Notes under the pieces: generated by a model | What the model was told of the DNA's origin: nothing | What the model saw: only the letters and a program-made list of their open reading frames with translations | Database searches by the model: none | Shown: positions 12,901 through 24,583 of the stretch, piece after piece | Numbering within the stretch: the stretch's first letter is position 1 | How the letters are laid out: the number at the start of each line of letters is the position of its first letter | Origin: Alligator mississippiensis | Lineage: Eukaryota > Chordata > Crocodylia > Alligatoridae | Assembly (NCBI RefSeq): GCF_030867095.1 | Contig: NC_081824.1 | Location: forward strand, 51,494,882-51,558,881 | Reading direction: 5' to 3' | Length of the DNA: 64,000 bases | Position numbers and translations under genes: made by a program

Positions 12901-13425
12901 AAGTTCTTACATGGGCAGATATTCCAAGCATCCACTCTCTGTTGATGAAATCACAGATAAGATGGGCAGGCCATGTCACCAGGATGTCAGATGAGTGACT
13001 GCCAAAGATCTTTTACAGTGAGCTAAAGGAAGGAAAGCGCTTTCTGGGAGGCCAGAAGAAATGCTTCAAGGACTCCCTCAAGTCATCCTTGAAACATTTC
13101 AACATTGGCCTGAAGTCTTGGAAGGTCTTGCTCATGATCGTTCCACCTGATGAAGCCTCATCCATACTGGGGCTACTGTCTATGAGTGGAGAAGAACTGC
13201 TGAGGCAGAGCAGAAGCACAAACTGTAAATCTCACAAGAGCAGCATGTCCACTGTTGATCAAGCAACCCAAAGCGGCATCTCTTGCTTTGTGTGCCATGA
13301 ACAGTTCAAAGCACAAATTGGTCTGATCAGCCATTCATGTGTTCACAGAAATTAAACCAGCCAGTGATGTCGTGGTCATCTTTGAATTGGAAGGATGAAC
13401 GATAATAACAACTACAGCATAAAGT
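9960..13425 (+). mobile_element. Decayed APE-type non-LTR retrotransposon with C-terminal zinc finger
   Basis: Endonuclease domain: 9981-10178 encodes TIGAWNVCMKMD and IVALSETRLAEEGQL; 10269-10478 encodes NAYAPTMTNPDE and ILGDFNARAGTD, both typical of AP-endonuclease-like LINE domains. Around 10620-10740 the frame gives SWMHPCPKHWHLIDYV. Reverse transcriptase: 12274-12804 carries VHDLLFADDCSLNAKSDSD, with the catalytic ADD, and later motifs (VDKFTYLSSAL). The frame ends near 13352 with a CFVCHEQFKAQIGLISHS Cys/His finger. Stop codons, an internal deletion joining 12272 to RT motif B/C sequence, and an insertion at about 10940-11920 make it dead. The clade (RTE- or Jockey-related) is not assigned. 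A 5' untranslated part may extend left to about 9500. Confidence 0.8.
10940..11920. mobile_element. GC-rich insertion within the LINE, origin unclear
   Basis: LINE-coding sequence stops near 10930 and resumes near 11930 (RLLNEKHQPHK, before RT). The roughly 1 kb between is GC-rich and begins, after a short AT stretch, with TGTGGCAGGGGCA at about 10974. That resembles the termini of the LTR-like element at 16716-17666 read on the other strand. I could not find a matching end or a target duplication, so the LTR interpretation is tentative. Confidence 0.35.
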
Positions 13426-14856
13426 ACATTTACATAATTTTATCTTAGATTTTCTTCTTCTTTATCACTGAGTAAAACTGACTCTGTCCACCTACGCAGG
13501 AGAACGTTGTTTAGTATCTTCTAAAGTTAGCCGTCTGGCAGGCTTGCTTTTGACATAGCTGGCATTTCAACAGATGTGTATTTGGCATCAAAATCAGAGT
13601 TAATGTTTCTTTATTAATAAAAGAGTTTGTTAAAAGGACAAAGTTGAAAAATGTTAGGCCCTAAATTTGACTTAATTTGAAAACTGCTTTTTGCTATAGG
13701 CATTTGATTTTCTACTTATGGTTCTGGTTCACTGAAATACTTCAAGCAATTAGGCTTTTAAAAATGAACCACAAATTAAATATTTAAATTACTTTTGTCA
13801 CTAGCGCCTACAACTGCAAATGAAGAAATGAGGTTGTCATCCAGAAAATATACTACTAAGTTTTGGCATTTAGTACTCAACATAGCAACAACTTTATATC
13901 ATATAGAATCTTAAATCACATTCATGACTGTTGATCTGAGCAGTTTCCAGTGGCACATTAAATAGCATGACTAATTTTGTCCCATGTGGTTTTTTTTTTT
14001 TTCTTTCATTGTCTTCCCGGAGGGAGTACTGTAGATGCAGTATGGTGTTTTGTTACAGTACTTTGATGTTTTTCCCCATTCGGTATACTCGCAGCTATGT
14101 GTTTACATTAGAGTAGGCAAAGTTGAAGAAACATGTCCCACTGTTGGAATAAGAGGCATACAAAAATAGCTCCCAAGCAAGTCCTGTCTTCTGTACAGAT
14201 CTGCTTTACCTTTACAATAGAAAAATAATCTGTTTTTGGGGAGCAAACTGTGGATTGATGTCTTAATCTTGGATTTCAGGGTGGCTTTTTAGGTTGTTAG
14301 TCCCATGTCCTTGAGTTCCTTGAACATGAATTTTAATATTTACCTATATAGTTAAGTTCAAGGTCTCTGTTGTTATCAATGGGAAGCCACTGTAGACAGT
14401 CATGTGTTGGAAAGAAAAGACTCTACCACTTTCCAATTAGATCAATTTGGTTCTTTTTAAACAAAACCCAAAAATAGTGGCCAGTTAAAAGCTCTAAGAA
14501 TTATTTAATATACAAAATAGAAGTGGCAAAAGTTCAAGCACAAAACTAAAGCAAGGCTTGATATCATTTTGATCTTTAAAGACTAAATAAGGGTGGGGGA
14601 AAGTACTTTTTTTCAAGGAATCCTGGCTAGTCAGTGTTGGAAAATATTCTTGTATTTTTTTTTTCTTGAAATACATACTGCAACTGAGATCTCAGATTAA
14701 AACACATCAGCTGGCCCTCAGTGCAATACACCTAGCAATGCTGTTATTGGCAGATTTGCTATGACAAAGTTTGATCTGTCAGAAACTTTTAAATCTGACT
14801 TTGTAAAAGTTTCCAGTTTCTTTGAGTGAATTATGTCTGATATTTTATAGCTAAAA
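13426..14856. other. AT-rich intergenic stretch, nothing recognised
   Basis: Only short frames and homopolymer runs (for example poly-T near 13990) are seen. No transposon boundary or exon could be supported. Confidence 0.5.
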
Positions 14857-15963
14857 CTCATAGATTTAATAGACATTAAGGGCTGGAAGGGACCTCATGA
14901 GATCATCGGGTCCAGCTCCACCACCATAGGTGCGAAATCAGCTGGGATCAAGTGACCCCAGCAAGAAATAAATCCAGCTGTTTTTTGAAGGAGTCCAGAG
15001 TAGGTGCTTGCACCACCTCTGGGGGGAGTTTGTTCCAGACCCTAGACACACGCACCATAATGAACTTTTTTCTTATAGCCAGTCTAAATTGGCCTTCCTG
15101 GAGCTTATGGCTGTTAGACCTTGTTATCTCTTGCGGAACTCTGGTGAACAGATGTTCTTCCAGGTCCTGATGTTGCTCATCTTATGAAGTTGTAGGCTGC
15201 CACCAAGTCCCCCCTTCTCTTCTCCAGACTGAAAAGTCCCAAGTCCCTGAGCCTCTCCTCGTACGGCCTTCCCTCCAGGCCTTGGATCATAGGAGGAATA
15301 GCTCTCCTCTGGACTCTCTCAAGTTTCTCCACATCCTTCCTGAAGTGGGGGCTCCAATACTGGACGCAGTGCTCCAGCTGTGGTCTCACCAGGGCTGAGT
15401 AAAATGGGAGGATGACTTCTCTAGTTTTGCTTGAGATGCATTGGTGGATGCACACCAGAGTTTCGTTAGCTTTGCCCGCTGCCGCATCACATTAGTGGTT
15501 CATATTCATCTTGTGGTCAGTCAAGACCCCAAGTCCCTTTTGGTCATGGTGCTAGCGAGTGTACCACTGCTGAGCCTGTAAGTATGCTGAAGGTTCTTCC
15601 TACCGAGGTGCAGCACCTTGAACTTGCCAGTCACAAAGCCATGTTGGCTGGCATTTAGAAGCTTGCCTTCCGTTAGTCTGGCATTGATGGATCCCTTGAC
15701 AATTTTTTCCAGGATTTTTCCAGGGACACGTCAGACCGATTGGTCTATAGTTCCCTGGGCCATCCCTCCTCCCTTTCTTGTAGATAGGGACCACGTTGGC
15801 TCTTTTCCAGTCATCCGGGACCTCGCCTGAGCACCACGATTTTTCAAATATCCCTGCCAAGGGGGATGCAACGATGTCTGCCATCTCTTTCAAGACCCTC
15901 GGGTGCATTCCGTCTGGGTCTGTGGACTTGTGAATGTTCAGTTTCTCAAGGTGTTCCCTCACC

Positions 15964-16506
15964 AAGGTTCCCTCTAAGGTGCGCGCGTGCATGGCCGTGC
16001 ACAACTAAAAGTGTGGCTGCACACAGCCTTTTCAAGGCTGCACACCAGGAGAGGTGGGGGTGGGAGACTGGCACAGGCTCTGTCAGCTCTGAGGAAATGC
16101 TCCGCTCCCCAGCCCCAGCCTCTCATTCTAGCCCCCGGCCTCAGCCTCCAGCCCCTAGCCTCTCGGCTCCAGCCTCTATCCCCCAGCTCCAGGCTCCAGG
16201 CTCCGGCCCCTGGACCCCAGCTCCAGGCTCCGGCCCCTGGACCCCAACTCCAGGCTCCAGACCCTGGCCCCAGCCTCTGGCCCTCAGCTTCTTGGATCCA
16301 GCCCCCAGCTCCAGCCTCCAGCCCCCAGCCCTAGCCTCCGGCCCCCAGCCTCTTGGCTCCAGCTCCAGCCTCTGGGCCCTGGCCTCCAGGCCCCAGTCTC
16401 CGGCCCGCAGCCCCCTTTGATAAGTGTCCCATGCTGGACCAAGATGGCATGCTCACAGACTGAGGCAGTGCGCTCATGGACTGCTACTCCTTAGAGGGAA
16501 CATTTT
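15964..16506. mobile_element. hAT-type element inserted in CR1
   Basis: Inverted ends GTTCCCTCTAAGG (15967-15980) and CCTTAGAGGGAAC (about 16489-16501) enclose about 540 bases. The flanks are CCCTCACC (15956-15963) and TCCTCACC (16507-16514), an 8-bp duplication with one mismatch as expected for hAT. CR1 sequence continues on either side. There is no transposase; the interior is a C/T-rich expansion. Confidence 0.8.
16100..16415. repeat. Pyrimidine-rich minisatellite inside the hAT element
   Basis: Degenerate repeats of CCCCAGCCTC and GGCTCCGGCCCCTGG type run for about 300 bases. A 27-base unit (CTCCGGCCCCTGGACCCCAG plus CTCCAGG) is repeated at about 16199-16260. This accounts for the long proline- and serine-rich frames (for example 15866-16420), which are not genes. 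Confidence 0.7.
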
Positions 16507-16715
16507 TCCTCACCTAGTCCACATCGATTTTGGGCCTGTCACCTACTCCCAAATTAGTTTGTGCCATTCCTGGCAGTGTGATCCTCATGGGAGAATGAAA
16601 AACTGATGCAAAAAAGTCATTTAGGAGATTGGCCCTTTCTTGGGCATCTAATGTCAGTTGCCCCGTTGGATCTCTCAGGGGCCCAATACTGTCCTTGTTC
16701 TTTTTGCTACTTCCC

Positions 16716-17666
16716 GTGGCAAAGTGGGGTCCCTGACTAGCTACAGGACTAGTTTCCCCACCTGCCTCTGGGCACACTGCCCACCTGTATTTCCTGCAAC
16801 ACCTTGTTGGAGTTAATTATATTGTTAATTAAGGCGGGAGGCTCCTCATTGTACACCCTGATATCGGGGGTGGGGGCTATCCACGGCTCTGTTCCACCCC
16901 TACACCATGGCCCAAACCTCACAGATGGCATCTCAGGCAGTTGGCTCAACTGTCCCCTTCACCCATTAGCTGTTGCCCCAATCATGGGGCCTTCGGCTTC
17001 CGTATAAGCCCTGGCCCTGTCACAGGCCAGTTGGGACCCCAAGCTTCTTTGCTTATTATGGGCATCCCTCACGGTGGGCCCCTGACCCTTTTGACCCTTC
17101 TGGTCCTGGCCCCAGCATTGACCAGTTGAGTCCCTTGGTTGGGTTTACGCCTCCTGCCTGCACTTAGGGAATGGGGTCCCTCATTCCTGGTTCAGGTGCT
17201 TCTGGAAGCGTGCCTGGCCCTGCAGGGTGACTCCCCCAGCAGGCTTAGGTGCTTCTTGAAGCTTACCTGGCCTACCCTGCTCTGATGGTAAATGACCCAC
17301 CCAAAGGTGAGGGCTAGGGTTTAGGTGCCCCTACTCGCTTTTCACCAGGGTAACAACTGGCCTGGCATTTTCTGGGGGCTTCTGCACCACTGAGAGCCCC
17401 ACCAGGCCACCCACTCCTGGCAGGGTGCAGTTTTTGGTCATGTCCAGGACCAGGAGCCTCCAAACCATCCCCTACAGCTCCTGCCCTTACCTCCAGGTTG
17501 TTGTATTCAGTCTAGCAGCCAGGCGATGTTAGTGCCTGGCCTGCCAGCAGTGAACTGCCCTGTTCATGTAGGGAGCCAGGGATCTAAAATGGCTGCCGCA
17601 GTCAATCACCTGCTGGCAGCTTGGCTCAGCCCTTAAAGTGGCAGGCACCAACAGTGCCCTGCCACA
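16716..17666 (-). mobile_element. LTR-like element with 6-bp target duplication
   Basis: It is inserted in the CR1 between matching CTTCCC copies (16710-16715 and 17667-17672). Ends are GTGGCAAAGTGGGG on the left and CCCTGCCACA on the right, so read on the minus strand it begins TGTGGCAGGG. Its left part (16786-16935) is clearly similar to 20848-21000, defining a dispersed family. Length (951 bp), TG/CA-like ends and the 6-bp duplication fit a solo LTR of an endogenous retrovirus. The first T of the left end is missing. No coding content is visible. Confidence 0.6.
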
Positions 17667-18065
17667 CTTCCCACATATCTAAAGAAGGAGTTTTTGTTGT
17701 CCTTGATCCCCATAGCTAGCCTAAGTTCTGTTTGTGCCTTGGCTTTTCTCAACCTCTCTCTGCAGGTATGTGCAAATGCAGAGTAATCCTCTTTGGTAAT
17801 GCTTCCTGTTGTCCAGCTGGTGTAGGCTACTCTTTTGAGCTTAATAAGATGCAACAGTTCTTTATTCAGCCATAGGGGCTTCCTTGCTTGCTGACTGCAT
17901 TTGTTGTGAGAGAGGATGGCTTTGCCCTGTGCTTGAAGGATTATGTTTTTGAGCGATTCCTCATGTGTACTCCCTTTTCTGGGTGGGGTACGGCCTCTGA
18001 TTGCCTGACTGACCAGTTCTCTCAGCTTGCAGAAGTTGGCCTTCCCAAAAATAGTAATAATCTTC

Positions 18066-20784
18066 TGTTTTATTTTAATATTTTTATTCCTTAGGAATTT
18101 TAGTGGATGTAAATGTATAAGTAACAAAACTAAAACTCAGTTCTGAAATTCAATGTAAGAAGTTACTAGGTTGTTGTCCCCAAACATTAATGGGAGTTTC
18201 AGATTTCTACATACTCATACAGCTAGTGGGAAGAAAGCCTTCCAAAATATTGGTGCCAGGAATTCATATAAAGTTTGAAAATGGCCAAGGACTTTATCAG
18301 CATAAAACAACTTTTAAATAGTTACAGTAGTAATCAGTGTCAGCCATGTCAGCAGAAGTGAGATTTAGTTTACATTTTGTAGTTCACTGAAGTCTTTGGC
18401 AGTTTTACCTTTGATTTCACTGGTAGTAGGATCATCCCTTTGGACTTTTTACAATGGAAAGTTACTGGTATGTTTGTGAATATGTCAATGGTGCTTCTTA
18501 AATTAAATTCCATAAGTCTTTAGCCAAAGGAAAGATTTGGAAAAACATAAGGAAAAATAAACAACTAATATAAATATTTAATTTCTACTAAGAGAATATC
18601 TTAATAGATTAGTACTTTTAAGTGTTAGACTTGTGAAGGGCTACTTCAAGGACTTGATTCTGCAGCCCTTGCTCAGGAAACTTTAATTTAATTCATCTGG
18701 AGATTGCTGGAGCAAGGAATGCAGATGTTGCCCCTGGGTCCTTTTCGTAAGAGGAAAGAGAAGTTGGAACTTGATACTTGGTAAAGGCATTTTTACACTA
18801 ACTTGGAAACCTGGGGACACCCAGTCTTGTATATTGTCTACTTATGAAGCTGTCTTAAAGTAGAATTGGAAGATACTTATGTTTATGAAACAGTATTCTT
18901 TCTTATGGTTAACTTACATCACTGGGAGTGCTTGAATAACTTATTCAATAAGAATAACAACAGGATTTAGTAAGATTTAGAAAGTAGCTGGCCACTGGCT
19001 TTGAGCATAATATTCTGTAGACTATTCTGTGTTTTGTACATGAAGCCCTTGGTAACTGAAGACTCAGTATGTGTCAGCACTAAGTAGAACATATTTTCTC
19101 AATCAAGTCATGGACTTAAGAGGAAATTTGTCTGGCCCAGTTTATATTATTCAATATTCTTTTAAAACTAGTTTCCATGACAATTTAATTATTTTCTTCA
19201 GTTGTTCTACTTTGTTCATTAGATGGAGATGAAGCTTAAAATCATTCCATATTTTGTAATTAATTAACAACAGAAGATTTTTCTAATAAGAGATCTTTGA
19301 AGAAGGGTCTTAGACCACAGATTTTTTTTTCCATGATTCAAAACCAAAAGCCTAGCTATGTGGATCTAGGTAGTATTTTATTAGCACAATATTAAATTTT
19401 CATTTGCATGAAAACATTTTGCATTAAGTGGTTGTTGGATGAAATGCATAAGTAGTCCTTGGAGCAGGGCCCATAACCCAGACAAATACCTTATAGGCCC
19501 TGAGGTACAAGAGACAGATTCTGTCTTGTGCTTTCTCATCCTGTGAATCCTTCCTAGGTAATGGTACAACTAGAACAGAAGGGCTGCAGCATACCCTTCA
19601 CCCACCTAAAATGGCTTATTCAGTAGGACAGTCTTCTGGTTTCAGACCCTTTAAGTTAAGACCTCGTTCTATGTCTTCCTTCTTTTAGGATGAGTGCTGT
19701 TACCGCTAGGCTGTTATAGGAAAAGTGGGTGCCTCAACTCTGGTTTGCTAGGCTTTTTTTTTTTTTTTTTTTTAAACGAGTGAACTAGTCATCTATCCTT
19801 AAAATGGTTGATTTAGGCACCAAGTCCAGGAAATAGCTCAGGGCTGTGAATACTGTGCTTTCCTGCAGTCATGAGTCATATACCCAAGGTCTGGAGAGGG
19901 ATGGGTTTTAAGACACGACCCTCTCAGTAGTACTTCATATTGGCTAGCTTCAGTGTTCCCTTTCTTAGGGTGCTGGCTGTTGTGAACCCCATTCTGTGGG
20001 ATCTAATTCTCCCTATGCATGGCATATGAGGCCAAGTACCAACCCATGGGCTGTAGATTATGTTTTTGGGGCTGGGCACAGAAAGGTTAGATATGGCAAT
20101 GATCAGTTTCATCATGTGTAAGCCCCTTTATAGATGAGCTCTTAGCTCCTATTTTTAATTTATTTCAGGCATAAATAAATTCTTTGTGTAGATAGTGCTG
20201 AAAGAGTGGCTTTGTAGGAAAGACTTGAATTAATGCCTTCAATGCTTGAAGTGACCTTCCAAAATCTATTATTTTTGGAAGGTCACAAGCATATGGAACT
20301 TGTAATAAGATGAAGAGGTCTGCAAGAGAGGGATTGAGACTGTTAGTGAGGGTGGTATTGTTTTGGAGAAATCAAGACTGGGGACAGAGAGAGACCAAAT
20401 CAGAGGTATAGACAGACTTTACAATGTGCAGCCTTGAAAGTGAGGATAAGAAGCTTAAAATGTAGTGTGTGACAGAATGGGAGAAAAAGATTAAATGACT
20501 TCTTAAGCATTTTGACAATGGTAATTTGAAAGTGCTGAAGTAAGTGAAATTGTCATAAAAGACCCAAGAAGAGAACGTGATGAAGAAGAAAGGCTGAATT
20601 AGAGAGAGATTGCGAAGAAGCAATGAGATTTCCTTATGCTGTTCTGGAACATTGTTCAGAGAATAAAAGGATAAATCTTGAATTCCAGCACTATAAAGCT
20701 CCACACAATCAGGCAACTATGGGAACTTTGTGAATGTTGAAAGAAAAGTAGTCATATGTGCTCCGCAATTAAGTAAATTAACAG
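18066..20784. other. AT-rich intergenic stretch, few features
   Basis: Contains a (T)20 run at 19754-19773. Around 19825-19900, ATAGCTCAGGGCTGTGAATA followed by GAGTCATATACCC faintly resembles tRNA A and B boxes, as in an old tRNA-derived SINE, but the match is weak. No exon or transposon is otherwise supported. Confidence 0.35.
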
Positions 20785-21579
20785 TGACAGTGGGCCATTC
20801 CTGGGCCTGTCCAACATTGGCCTGACCCTCTGTTTTTGGGCTAACCACCCACCTTTCTTGCCTGCTGCACCTTGATAGAACAATAATTATGATGTTTCTC
20901 AGGTGGGAGGCTGCCCATTTACTACCCCAACACCAGGGGTCACTATCCACCACTCCAAATCTTCCCTACATGGTGGCCCATGCCTTGCAGATGGTATGTA
21001 AAGACTAGCACTTTTAAATCTGACTTGGCCTTGAGCGGCCTTGGGCTCGCTGCAGCTCTGTCTCTGTGTCCTCTCCGGCACTGGGGCTCTACACTATAGT
21101 GTGCCCCCCCTATGAGGCCTCCTCCTCCCCAATAGCCTCAGTTCAGACCATCGGTTAAAACAACAGCATAAATATGAGACCCTGGGCTATAACATAATAT
21201 GAGTCAAGCAAGCCATGCTCTGCCTCTTGAAAACCCCAAACTGCTCTCTGAGTATTGAGTGTCTCCCAGCCCTGAGTACCTTGTAGACTCCTGAAGCCTT
21301 ATTAGCCACGTAAACAGTCTATCCAGCAGCCACAGCATTCCAGTGAAGTTCTTCCCTGCAGGAGCTCCTTCCTCTGGCAGCTTGCCAGATAACTAACTCC
21401 TGTCAGCCTTGGCCCTGGGGTTTATATGTGCCTAGAGCCCTATCTCCTTCTGGTCAGCTGACCGGCCTGTGTGGTTGAGCTTTTAATCCCTGCCCTCCTG
21501 GTACTTCATGTTCCTAAAGACTCTGGTCTTAAAGGGACCACCCTGCCTCCTAGTAACAGGGCTAGGGTTCCCTGTCACA
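20785..21579 (-). mobile_element. LTR-like element, same family as 16716-17666
   Basis: It begins TGACAGTGGGCC and ends GGTTCCCTGTCACA. The first 220 bases align with the element at 16716 (shared GGTGGGAGGCTGCCC-like and CATGG-GCCCA-type blocks). On the minus strand there is a TATA-like CATATAAA near 21421, as expected of an LTR promoter. No clear target duplication was found, so boundaries are by comparison only. Confidence 0.5.
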
Positions 21580-23013
21580 GGGAGGTTCCTGGAACCCAGT
21601 GTGTGGTCTGGGGCTGGGAGAGGGGGTGAGTGCATAGGGGCCAATTGAGAGGTCCAGGTGAGTCCAGAGTGAGAGATCTATGGAGGGACCCAAGAGGGTG
21701 GACCTCAGGTGAGGGAGGATTGACAGTGGAAGAACTGACCCTTAGAATCTTAATTGGCCTATGCAGGGCCAGGTCCAAGAGGGGCCAGAAGGTTGAAACA
21801 GACCACTGCAGAGACTGCTAGAGCCAAGGGAACATGGAGATCTCGACTGGCCCAAGGCAGGGCCAGGGCCTTGGAATGGACAAACTGAAGGTCCATGTGT
21901 AGCCACAGTTGAGAGGAAGGGGCATGCAGCCCAGGATGAATATGACTAGAGCAGTGCCATCTGAGGTAAATCATTCAAGAGAAGGGGTCCTAGAGAGAGA
22001 TGGGGCCACAGGGGCTAGAAGGTGAGACTGATCCAGGGCCAGGAGGTCTGGAGGTCTGCAGCCCATGAGGGCCATAGGACATCAAAGGGGAGCCCAGGAG
22101 GGACCATGAGTAAGCTCAGGATGGCCAGAGATTGGTCCTGGGTAAGAACTGAAAATGCACCCTACTGGGGCTGGTTAGCATGGCGGGGCATCCTCCACAA
22201 AATGCCATGCATGGGATACCCCAGGGAAAGGTGAGCATGGGGTGCCTGAAAGCCTCAACTCCCACTGCCTTATGGGTTACTTTGTGGAGGGGGAAAGCTA
22301 AGGGACCACACCCTGATAGAAAAGGAAGGGGAGGAAGTGGGACCAGAAGGGTCCAGAGGCTGAGAGAGGGGACCAGATGGATCCAGAGGCTCAGAGTGGG
22401 GCCAAAGGAGAGAGTGGGACCGGAAGGGTCCAGAGGCCCAGCAAGAGGCCAGGAATAGAGTGAGGCCCAGTGTGGAGTCCTGGTGGCCCAGCAAGGGGCC
22501 GGGTGAGAGACTGAGGGGTCTGAGGGGTCTGAGGGCTTGGAGAGGGCTGGACAGCAGACAGAGGGGTCTGGCAGATCAAGGAGGCTCTGAGTGGGAGACT
22601 GAGGGGTCTGAGGGCCCAGAGAAGGGCTGTGTGAATAAGAGAAAGAACATCAATGAGGATGACATCTGCAAGGCTTGGGGCACAGTGTAGGGGCAGAACA
22701 GACCCACACAATTAGCCAATAAAGCTTGGACCACAGACAGCTGGTGGTTATTCAGTTAAGACCAGGGAAGCCTCCCATATTTTAATGGCAATTAACATCA
22801 AGATGTGGTGGGCTAGGGGTGTGGACTGCCCATAGAGGAGGGTAAAAGTAATTTTTTTTGGTCTCCAGGGGCTTTACAGCCACCTCTGGAGATGGTACCC
22901 TGTGACATTGTGTTCCTAATGGGGTGGCTGTTGTAGCCATTGGCCCCTGTGGGGTACAAAAGTCCTGCTCCCCCTCTGATTGCAGTTAACAGGGTTGGGG
23001 TTCCCTGTTATGT
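21580..23013. repeat. GC-rich segment bounded by a repeated LTR-type terminus
   Basis: A 23-base motif AACAGGGYTRGGGTTCCCTG at the end of the preceding element (21555-21577) recurs at 22988-23010 with three differences. The interval is rich in degenerate GGGTCYRGAGG and AGAGGGG units (about 22320-22620), explaining several spurious open frames. It may be the remains of further LTR or internal retroviral-like DNA, or a chance tandem of LTR fragments. No recognisable protein is encoded. Confidence 0.35.
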
Positions 23014-23400
23014 CCTCCTTACTCTGTGTCCTCTAAAGTGCTGATTGTGACACTGATCACTCACTTGAGGTCACTAAGATCAAATTGAAACCAAAGAAAA
23101 TCTTCTGCTCTAAGTATCAGCATTCCTATGCATTAACGTTACCAATACATCCAATCATCAGAAAAACTTGCAGTTTATGGAGGCTCTAGAGGAGGCTGCT
23201 TCAGAGCTGCCTTTGTACGAGATGGTAGAAGAGAAGTGGGGAAGCCTAAAAAAAAAGATCTACATCACTGCTGACTCTATATTCAGCCAACAGGTCAGAA
23301 AAGACAGGACTGGTTTCTTTGAGGTGCACTCATTTGAATTGATCCCACTTATCAGGCCAAACAAATTGTTATGTTAAATCACAAAAAGAATGCCTTAGAT

Positions 23401-24053
23401 AAGGGGTGCTCAACCTGTAGTCCGCAGGTCAAATACAGCTCACAGAGCCATTGCATCTGGTCCACAGAGCTCCCCACAGGTCAGGGAATGTGGTGGCAGA
23501 TGAGCAGTTGCCATTAATATGACCATTCTGCCCCATTGCCAAATTCCCAAACCTTAAGCCCCACATGCCTGGTTGGAGCCAAGCCACTCCCCCTTCCCCT
23601 TATGGAGCTGGGTTTTGGTTGGGCCATGCCCCCTTCCTGTGGGATTAGGCTATGCTTCCTTTCCCTATGGGGCTGGGTTGGGGCTGCACCAGGCCATATT
23701 CCCTTTCCCTGTAGTTGGGCTGCATCACACTCCCTTCCCTCCTGCAGGGCTAGGTCAAGCCCCCTTACCCATGTGGGGCTGGGTGAGGGCTGAGCTACAC
23801 CTTCTCCCCACCATGGGGCAGAGCCATGCCCCCTTCATCACCCCCAGCCAGGTCACATTCTCCCTGGCATGAGACTCCCTTGCCTCTTTTATGAGACCAG
23901 ATTCAGGCTGGTCTTCCCACCCACCTCCTCTGTGTGGCTGGATGATGCTTACTGTACCAGTCCTCTGGTGCTAGTTTGGAACCACCACCCAGCTTGGAGT
24001 CAGAACAGGCGCTACCTACCTGGCTTGCCAGGGAAAAAGGTAGCTCACCACTG
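23401..24053. mobile_element. hAT-type element with internal repeats
   Basis: Imperfect inverted ends AAGGGGTGCTCAACCT and AGGTAGCTCACCACTG. Flanked by CCTTAGAT (23393-23400) and CCTTAAAT (24054-24061), an 8-bp duplication with one mismatch. The centre has five or so degenerate units of GGGGCTGGGTTGGGGCTG plus CCATGCCCCCTTCCC type. Non-autonomous, no transposase. Confidence 0.7.
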
Positions 24054-24354
24054 CCTTAAATGGAACTTTGAAGGAACTGAGGAAAGCAAGTAGTACTGCC
24101 CAACCAATCTCAAGACGCTGTGCCACTTCTGACACCATGTAGTGGTCACTAGGGTCAATGAATATAGACATGCAATGAATAAGAAGAACTAACCAACAAA
24201 CTTTAATCAAGAAGCAGTAGGCAGCCTCTGTAGGAAACCCTGGCTCCAACCAAGTAACAGCTATCACCTTACTGAGGGACTGTCTCCCAAAACTCTCCTC
24301 TTTTAAATTAGGGAGTGTCTCCAAATTATAACCTTTACCACTACATTTGCTACC

Positions 24355-24583
24355 TTGAAAAATTGTTGTTATCAGCTTGGACTTACAATAACTGTCATGA
24401 AGATGAAGTGGTGGTATCTAGGAAAAGGGAGAATTGATAATATATTGCAATGCAGCAGCAGTGAACAAGTAGACTCCTATATGTACTTGGAAAGCTCATT
24501 TAGGGCAGCTATCTCTATCAAGCATGCACCTTTAGAAGGTCAAGCATGCACCTTTAGAAGGAGATGCACCTTAGCTGCATAGA
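24355..24583 (+). pseudogene. Possible LINE reverse-transcriptase fragment
   Basis: The frame contains GLTITVMKMKWW followed by EQVDSYMYLESSF. This resembles the LINE RT stretch after the catalytic loop, where a K-T-K segment is followed by V-x-S-(F/Y)-x-Y-L-G-S. Similarity is judged by eye only and the fragment is short. Confidence 0.35.
24518..24561. repeat. Perfect tandem duplication, 2 x 22 bp
   Basis: 24518-24539 and 24540-24561 are identical, unit TCAAGCATGCACCTTTAGAA plus GG. It is a short, recent-looking duplication inside the possible LINE fragment. Confidence 0.85.

Larger units (their letters stand above)
14857..18065 (-). mobile_element. CR1 LINE with two later insertions
   Basis: It starts at the 3' end with CR1-like AGGGCTGGAAGGGACC near 14879. 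15177-15455 encodes FYSALVRPQLEHCVQYW (RT C-terminus). A deletion near 15617 then jumps to the RT fingers region; 15600-16004 includes PRVLKEMADIVASPLAGIF and DWKRANVVPIYKKG. The 5' side, 17633-18127, gives ANFCKLRELVSQAI and KPLWLNKELLHL, the linker between endonuclease and RT. The order fits one CR1 copy, 5' truncated near 18065, interrupted at 15964-16506 and 16716-17666. All frames are broken. Confidence 0.88.

Noticed and set aside
15866..16420. 184-codon proline/serine-rich frame
   Set aside because: Translation of the pyrimidine minisatellite within a hAT element; other frames are equally open.
19825..19920. tRNA-like A/B boxes
   Set aside because: Only a loose match to both boxes and no cloverleaf pairing that I could draw; noted as a possible old SINE only.
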